Shown here: one piece after another, positions 32,775-36,278 of the stretch
Layout: the number at the start of each line of letters is the position of its first letter
Numbering within the stretch: the first letter of the stretch is position 1
Assembly: GCA_018004645.1 (NCBI GenBank)
Contig: JAGNBV010000019.1
Location: forward strand, 1-36,278
DNA from: Bacteroidales bacterium
GTDB lineage: Bacteria; Bacteroidota; Bacteroidia; Bacteroidales; CAIWKO01
Direction of reading: 5' to 3'
DNA length: 36,278 nt
The notes under the pieces: model-generated
The model's database searches: none
Told to the model about the DNA's origin: nothing
What the model saw: only the letters and a program-made list of their open reading frames with translations
Made by a program: the position numbers and the translations under genes

Positions 32775-33248
32775 ATGAAATCAACAAAAGTATTAAGTGC
32801 TCTACTCACAGCGATGGTTGTTTTTATGCTAACATCATGTTGTGATAATAACAAATGCAAAAAGCAGGAAACGCTGGTGTCTCCGGATTCGCTGATTGGA
32901 AAGTTCGCTACCGCATGGAATCAAAAAGATACCAATGCTGTTGCTGATATCTTTTCCGACAATGCTCTGTTTTTATACAGAAACTATTCTTTAAAAGGAA
33001 AGGATTCCATCATGATTAAATGGGTTAATCCAACCATTTTTAATATGGCCAACCTGAAGCTGACCAATATTGCCTCCGGAGCATCTGCTGATATGGCTTT
33101 TATCACGGGTTTTTATACTTTTGATTTAACTCAGAATGATTCGGTGGTGGCTTCAACGGATGGTAATTATACCTCCGTATGGAAAAAGCAGTCCGACAAT
33201 CTGTGGACCATGGAATTAATGCATCAGGGTGACCTGCGTCCCGAATAA
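32775..33248 (+). CDS. NTF2-like (DUF4440/SnoaL-type) lipoprotein
   Basis: A 157-residue lipoprotein: residues 1-21 form a signal with lipobox LTSC, Cys22 as anchor (followed by Cys23). Residues about 37-155 fit an NTF2-like cone fold: DSLIGKFATAWNQKDTNAVADIFSDNA is the first helix-and-strand unit, and GKDSIMIKWVNP, DGNYTSVWKKQSDNLWTMELMHQGD the later strands. Members include ketosteroid-isomerase-like enzymes and non-catalytic ligand binders. The canonical acid residues cannot be confirmed here, so function is unknown; it is likely periplasmic or surface-facing. It is monocistronic, with 317 bp to the next gene. Confidence 0.75.
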   Translation: MKSTKVLSALLTAMVVFMLTSCCDNNKCKKQETLVSPDSLIGKFATAWNQKDTNAVADIFSDNALFLYRNYSLKGKDSIMIKWVNPTIFNMANLKLTNIASGASADMAFITGFYTFDLTQNDSVVASTDGNYTSVWKKQSDNLWTMELMHQGDLRPE

Positions 33249-33564
33249 AACAGAAGGCATAACTATAGGTGTTTCTTTATTGAGCTGCCTTGTATCGCGA
33301 GGTTTGAAGGTTATAAATTTGTTGTTACTGATCTTCTAAAAAAAAAGGATAAAAAACCTTTTCTGGCCGGATCTTCTAAAGGTTGGGTATAATCGCAATC
33401 GAACATATTGCCATAATCCTGTTATTGTCAGCACTGGAATAAATAATTCGCTGAGTTTAGCGAATCAAAAGTTTTTTCGTGTGTTTAAGAATTTTATTCT
33501 TTTAAAGTCCCGCTTATATACTAATATTGCAGGAATTTTGTTATTATAAAAAAAACTAAAAGTC
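33249..33564. other. Intergenic region with repeats and hairpins, no gene seen
   Basis: No credible reading frame. An 11-bp direct repeat GATCTTCTAAA occurs at 33330-33340 and 33370-33380. A 7-bp inverted repeat (ATTCGCT at 33446-33452, AGCGAAT at 33459-33465) has a 6-nt loop but is not followed at once by a T-run, so it is at best a weak terminator. A TAATATTG at 33522-33529 is one mismatch from the -7 consensus and may serve the subtilase. Confidence 0.5.
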
Positions 33565-35163
33565 ATGATAAGAATATTAACCTCACTGGCTATACTATTT
33601 TGTGTTTTTTCATCTGCTTTTACTCAAACACAGGACCAGAAGAAACTCAACAACTGGTACAATAAAGACTTGCAACTGGATAAGGTTTTAGGTGTCAGTA
33701 CCGAAAAGGCTTACAAAGAACTGTTGAAGAATAAAAAATCACAAACCGTTATTGTTGCCGTAATTGATGGAGGAACGGATATTATGCATGAAGACCTGAA
33801 AGAAAATATTTGGGTCAACGCGGACGAAATTCCCGGCAACGGTATTGATGATGATAAAAACGGCTATATTGACGATATCCATGGATGGAATTTTATCGGG
33901 AATGCAAAAGGCGAAAATGTGGATAAGGATAACCTGGAGGTGACACGCCTGTATAAGGAACTCGACCCGAAATACAGGGGAAAGGATAAGTCATCCGTGG
34001 CCGATAAAGAGGAATTTGAGCTGTACCAAAAGGTAAAAGAGGTTTATAATGAAAAATCTCAGGAATCGCAGGCTAATATTGGCATGGCACAATCAGGCAG
34101 GGAACTCAAAGTTGCCGACAGTATTGTGAAAGCATACCTGAAAAAGCAGGATTACTCGATCAAAGACCTGAAAAAACTAAATAAGGCGCCGGCGGCTGTG
34201 GCTGAAAGCGCCGAAAAACTCAGGGTATGGCAGTTGTTCGGTATCAGTGCCGATGATCTGATTGCATACGGAGATGAAATAAATAGCGAGCTCACCTATC
34301 ATTATAATCTTGATTTTGATGGACGAGAAATTGTGGGTGATGATTATAAGGATAACAGCAACCGTTTTTATGGCAACAACGATGTTACAGGCCCCGAGCC
34401 TGCACACGGCACTTTTGTTGCCGGCGAGATCGGCGCTGTGCGGAACAACGGCAAAGGTGTTGACGGTATAGCGTCCGATGTTAAACTTATGATTATAAGG
34501 GTTGTTCCCGATGGCGATGAGCGCGACAAGGATGTGGCAAACGGTATTCGCTATGCTATCGAGAACGGCGCCAAAGTCATCAATATGAGCTTCGGGAAAG
34601 CTTTTTCGCCCCAGAAGAAATTTGTGGACGAGGTGTTGCCACTGGCTGATAAATACGATGTGTTGCTGGTTCATGCGGCAGGCAACGATGCAGAAAACAA
34701 CGACTTGGTTGCTAATTATCCGACACACATCGGGGCCGACGGGAAGCCCATCACCAACAACTGGCTTACTGTAGGCGCAAGTTCTATGAAGGTGGATGAC
34801 GACCTGGCTGCCAACTTTTCCAATTATGGCACCAAAACGGTTGACTTATTTGCCCCCGGTGTTGATCTGTGGGGTACTAAACCTGGTAACCGCTATGGAG
34901 CATTCAGCGGGACAAGTATGGCCAGTCCTGTGGTAGCCGGCATGGCTGCCGTCATCAGAAGTTATTATCCTCAATTGTCGGCTTCAGAAGTGAAAGAAGC
35001 CATTATGAAATCGGTAACCAGTGTGGATCAGATGGTGCAGAAGCCAACAGAGGCGGGCAAAGGCGAAAGAGTAAGTTTCAGCACACTGTCGGTTAGCGGC
35101 GGCGTGGCAAATTTATACAATGCGTTGCTCATCGCTGAACAGATAGCTGCTGCGAAAAAGTAA
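33565..35163 (+). CDS. Secreted S8 family subtilisin-like serine peptidase
   Basis: A 532-residue subtilase. Signal peptide about 1-20 (AFTQ). Catalytic Asp68 in AVIDGG (a DGG variant of the usual DTG/DSG), His281 in HGTFVAGEIGA, oxyanion Asn374 in AAGND and Ser451 in GTSMASPVVAGM. Between Asp and His lies an insertion of about 150 residues, rich in Lys/Glu and predicted helical (about 120-250), as in other Bacteroidota subtilases with GNGIDDDKNGYIDDIHGWNF after the Asp motif. No T9SS domain is seen at the C-terminus (ends AEQIAAAKK), so it is probably periplasmic or exported another way. Confidence 0.92.
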   Translation: MIRILTSLAILFCVFSSAFTQTQDQKKLNNWYNKDLQLDKVLGVSTEKAYKELLKNKKSQTVIVAVIDGGTDIMHEDLKENIWVNADEIPGNGIDDDKNGYIDDIHGWNFIGNAKGENVDKDNLEVTRLYKELDPKYRGKDKSSVADKEEFELYQKVKEVYNEKSQESQANIGMAQSGRELKVADSIVKAYLKKQDYSIKDLKKLNKAPAAVAESAEKLRVWQLFGISADDLIAYGDEINSELTYHYNLDFDGREIVGDDYKDNSNRFYGNNDVTGPEPAHGTFVAGEIGAVRNNGKGVDGIASDVKLMIIRVVPDGDERDKDVANGIRYAIENGAKVINMSFGKAFSPQKKFVDEVLPLADKYDVLLVHAAGNDAENNDLVANYPTHIGADGKPITNNWLTVGASSMKVDDDLAANFSNYGTKTVDLFAPGVDLWGTKPGNRYGAFSGTSMASPVVAGMAAVIRSYYPQLSASEVKEAIMKSVTSVDQMVQKPTEAGKGERVSFSTLSVSGGVANLYNALLIAEQIAAAKK

Positions 35164-35171
35164 TTTATTTT

Positions 35172-35188
35172 CTAAAACACGCTTTTAG
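35172..35188. terminator. Weak shared hairpin between convergent genes
   Basis: CTAAAA at 35172-35177 pairs with TTTTAG at 35183-35188 around a 5-nt loop. It lies 9 bp after the subtilase stop and overlaps the trxB stop. The arms are A/T only and no long T-run follows, so it is a weak candidate. Confidence 0.3.
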
Positions 35189-36123
35189 GATACGGAGTTG
35201 AGAAAACGTTCAGCTTCGATGGCTGCCATACAACCCGTGCCGGCTGCTGTGGCGGCTTGTTTATAGTGGGTGTCCTGCACGTCGCCGGCTGCAAACACAC
35301 CTTCCACATTGGTTTTGGTGCTTCCGGGCACCGTTATAATGTAGCCGTTTTCATCCATTTCTATTTGTCCTTTGAAAATCGCGGAGTTCGGCGTATGGCC
35401 AATAGCGACAAAAACACCATCAACAACGATGTTGCTGATTTCCTGTGTTGTTACATTTTTTATTGTCAGGCCGTCAACATTTTTTTCGCCGGTGATTTCT
35501 ACGGGAACATAGCCGAAGAGTCTTTCGATGTTGGGCGTATTGAACACTTTGTTTTGCATGGCTTTGGAAGCTCTCATCTCGGTTCTTCTATGGATGAGGT
35601 ACACTTTTTTGCAGATTTTGGCCAGATACGTAGCTTCTTCGGCAGCGGTATCGCCACCGCCAATTACTGCCACATCTTTGCCTTTGTAAAAAAAACCATC
35701 GCAGGTGGCACAGGCCGATACGCCGTAACCCCGGTATTTTTCTTCGGTTTCCAGGCCGAGCCATCGGGCAGAAGCGCCGGTGGCAATGATGACACTGTCG
35801 GCAAGTATGGTCTTTGTTTCGTCGGCAACCACTTTGAAAGGCCTTTCTGAAAAATCCACACTGGTAATTACTCCCCAACGGATGTCGGCACCAAAGCGTT
35901 CAGCTTGTTTGCGCATATCTTCCATCATCTGATAGCCGCTGATGCCTTCAGGGTATCCCGGGAAGTTTTCCACATCAGTTGTTATGGTCAATTGGCCCCC
36001 CGGCTGCAGTCCCTGATAAAGTATCGGTTTTAGTTCTGCTCTGGAAGTATAGATGGCTGCCGTGTAGCCTGCCGGTCCCGAGCCTATGATAAGCACTCTT
36101 ACTTTTTCAATGTCTTCTGTCAT
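35185..36123 (-). CDS. trxB: Thioredoxin reductase (NADPH)
   Basis: FAD-dependent, NADPH-driven reductase of thioredoxin, 312 aa from the ATG at 36123; the longer frame to 36186 lies within the preceding gene and adds nothing conserved. FAD site GSGPAG at 14-19. Redox-active disulfide Cys138-Ala-Thr-Cys141, followed by DGFFYKGKDVAVIGGGDTA (NADPH site). The C-terminal FAAGDVQD is the second FAD motif. It begins 11 bp after the stop of an unknown gene at the window edge, probably in one operon, and converges on the subtilase. Confidence 0.96.
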   Translation of the reverse strand: MTEDIEKVRVLIIGSGPAGYTAAIYTSRAELKPILYQGLQPGGQLTITTDVENFPGYPEGISGYQMMEDMRKQAERFGADIRWGVITSVDFSERPFKVVADETKTILADSVIIATGASARWLGLETEEKYRGYGVSACATCDGFFYKGKDVAVIGGGDTAAEEATYLAKICKKVYLIHRRTEMRASKAMQNKVFNTPNIERLFGYVPVEITGEKNVDGLTIKNVTTQEISNIVVDGVFVAIGHTPNSAIFKGQIEMDENGYIITVPGSTKTNVEGVFAAGDVQDTHYKQAATAAGTGCMAAIEAERFLNSVS

Positions 36124-36134
36124 ATTTTTTTGTT

Positions 36135-36278
36135 TTATGGATTGCAAATAATGGTGTCGTAAGTGGCGGTGTATCCTGTCCAGCATCCGATAGCTCCGCC
36201 TTCTATGTTGGTAGGGACACTGTTGGTGGTCATAAAGGGATTAGCGCCAAAAGTTATCTCCGATTCAGCAGCCGCCCA
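36135..36278 (-). CDS. C-terminal fragment of an unidentified protein upstream of trxB
   Basis: An open minus frame enters from the right edge and runs 47 residues to TAA. It ends NIEGGAIGCWTGYTATYDTIICNP. The Gly/Thr/Tyr-rich make-up with two cysteines suggests an extracytoplasmic or repeat-bearing protein, but no family is recognised and there is no T9SS ending. It stops 11 bp before trxB, so the two may be co-transcribed. Confidence 0.55.
   Translation of the reverse strand, partial: WAAAESEITFGANPFMTTNSVPTNIEGGAIGCWTGYTATYDTIICNP

Noticed and set aside
34177-34728. 183-codon minus-strand open frame
   Set aside because: Antisense to the catalytic core of the subtilase, which is clearly the real gene.

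Overview
The window comes from a member of the Bacteroidota, probably a free-living or environmental lineage. The evidence is internal. Four large secreted proteins end in a type IX secretion system (T9SS) sorting domain with the YPNP motif. Several perfect TAnnTTTG boxes, the Bacteroidota -7 promoter element, lie a short distance upstream of genes. Shine-Dalgarno sequences are nearly absent. GWxTD, SprB-repeat and Omp85 proteins typical of the phylum are present. I saw no tRNA, rRNA, CRISPR array, prophage or intact insertion sequence.

Layout. 1-5.8 kb: the tail of an unknown gene, a two-way terminator, rlmD, a pyrimidine-rich heptamer repeat, a GWxTD lipoprotein overlapping rmuC, and a membrane metallophosphoesterase. 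5.8-11.2 kb: two giant T9SS cargo proteins (Ig-like/FN3 and Asp-box propeller), each with a terminator. 11.4-13.4 kb: lipA, a putative outer-membrane protein and two tiny tandem lipoproteins. 13.5-16 kb, plus strand: ung and an Omp85-family protein. 16-18.5 kb, minus strand: a tightly overlapped operon of a DapA-like lyase, an archaeal-type ThrB-like kinase and an SDR reductase. 18.6-21.8 kb: a YjjG-like phosphatase, a membrane protein resembling a diheme cytochrome b, miaA and a pRiA4b ORF-3-like acidic protein. 21.8-22.5 kb: a non-coding, repeat-like stretch with a 27-nt near-perfect palindrome. 22.5-26.9 kb: an ECF sigma factor, a protein that appears to span both membranes (anti-sigma-like N-terminus, inner-membrane helix, long linker, outer-membrane barrel) and a PKD/SprB T9SS surface protein. 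27.1-30.1 kb: cca, a Sua5-type gene and a GT9 glycosyltransferase. 30.2-36.3 kb: a T9SS propeller protein, an NTF2-like lipoprotein, a subtilase, trxB and the tail of an unknown gene.

How genes fit together. Most are housekeeping (tRNA/rRNA modification, DNA repair, lipoylation, thiol redox, LPS-type glycosylation) mixed with cell-surface export cargo. The most interesting unit is the sigma factor / dual-membrane protein / T9SS protein cluster. It matches the architecture of the Dma anti-sigma factors described in Bacteroides. The sigma gene and the neighbouring cargo gene carry a similar upstream element (GGCAACC, then TGTTnTTA after 15-16 nt), suggesting one envelope-sensing regulon. The second is the DapA-like/ThrB-like/SDR operon, in which the DapA-like enzyme has lost the three residues that define dihydrodipicolinate synthase.
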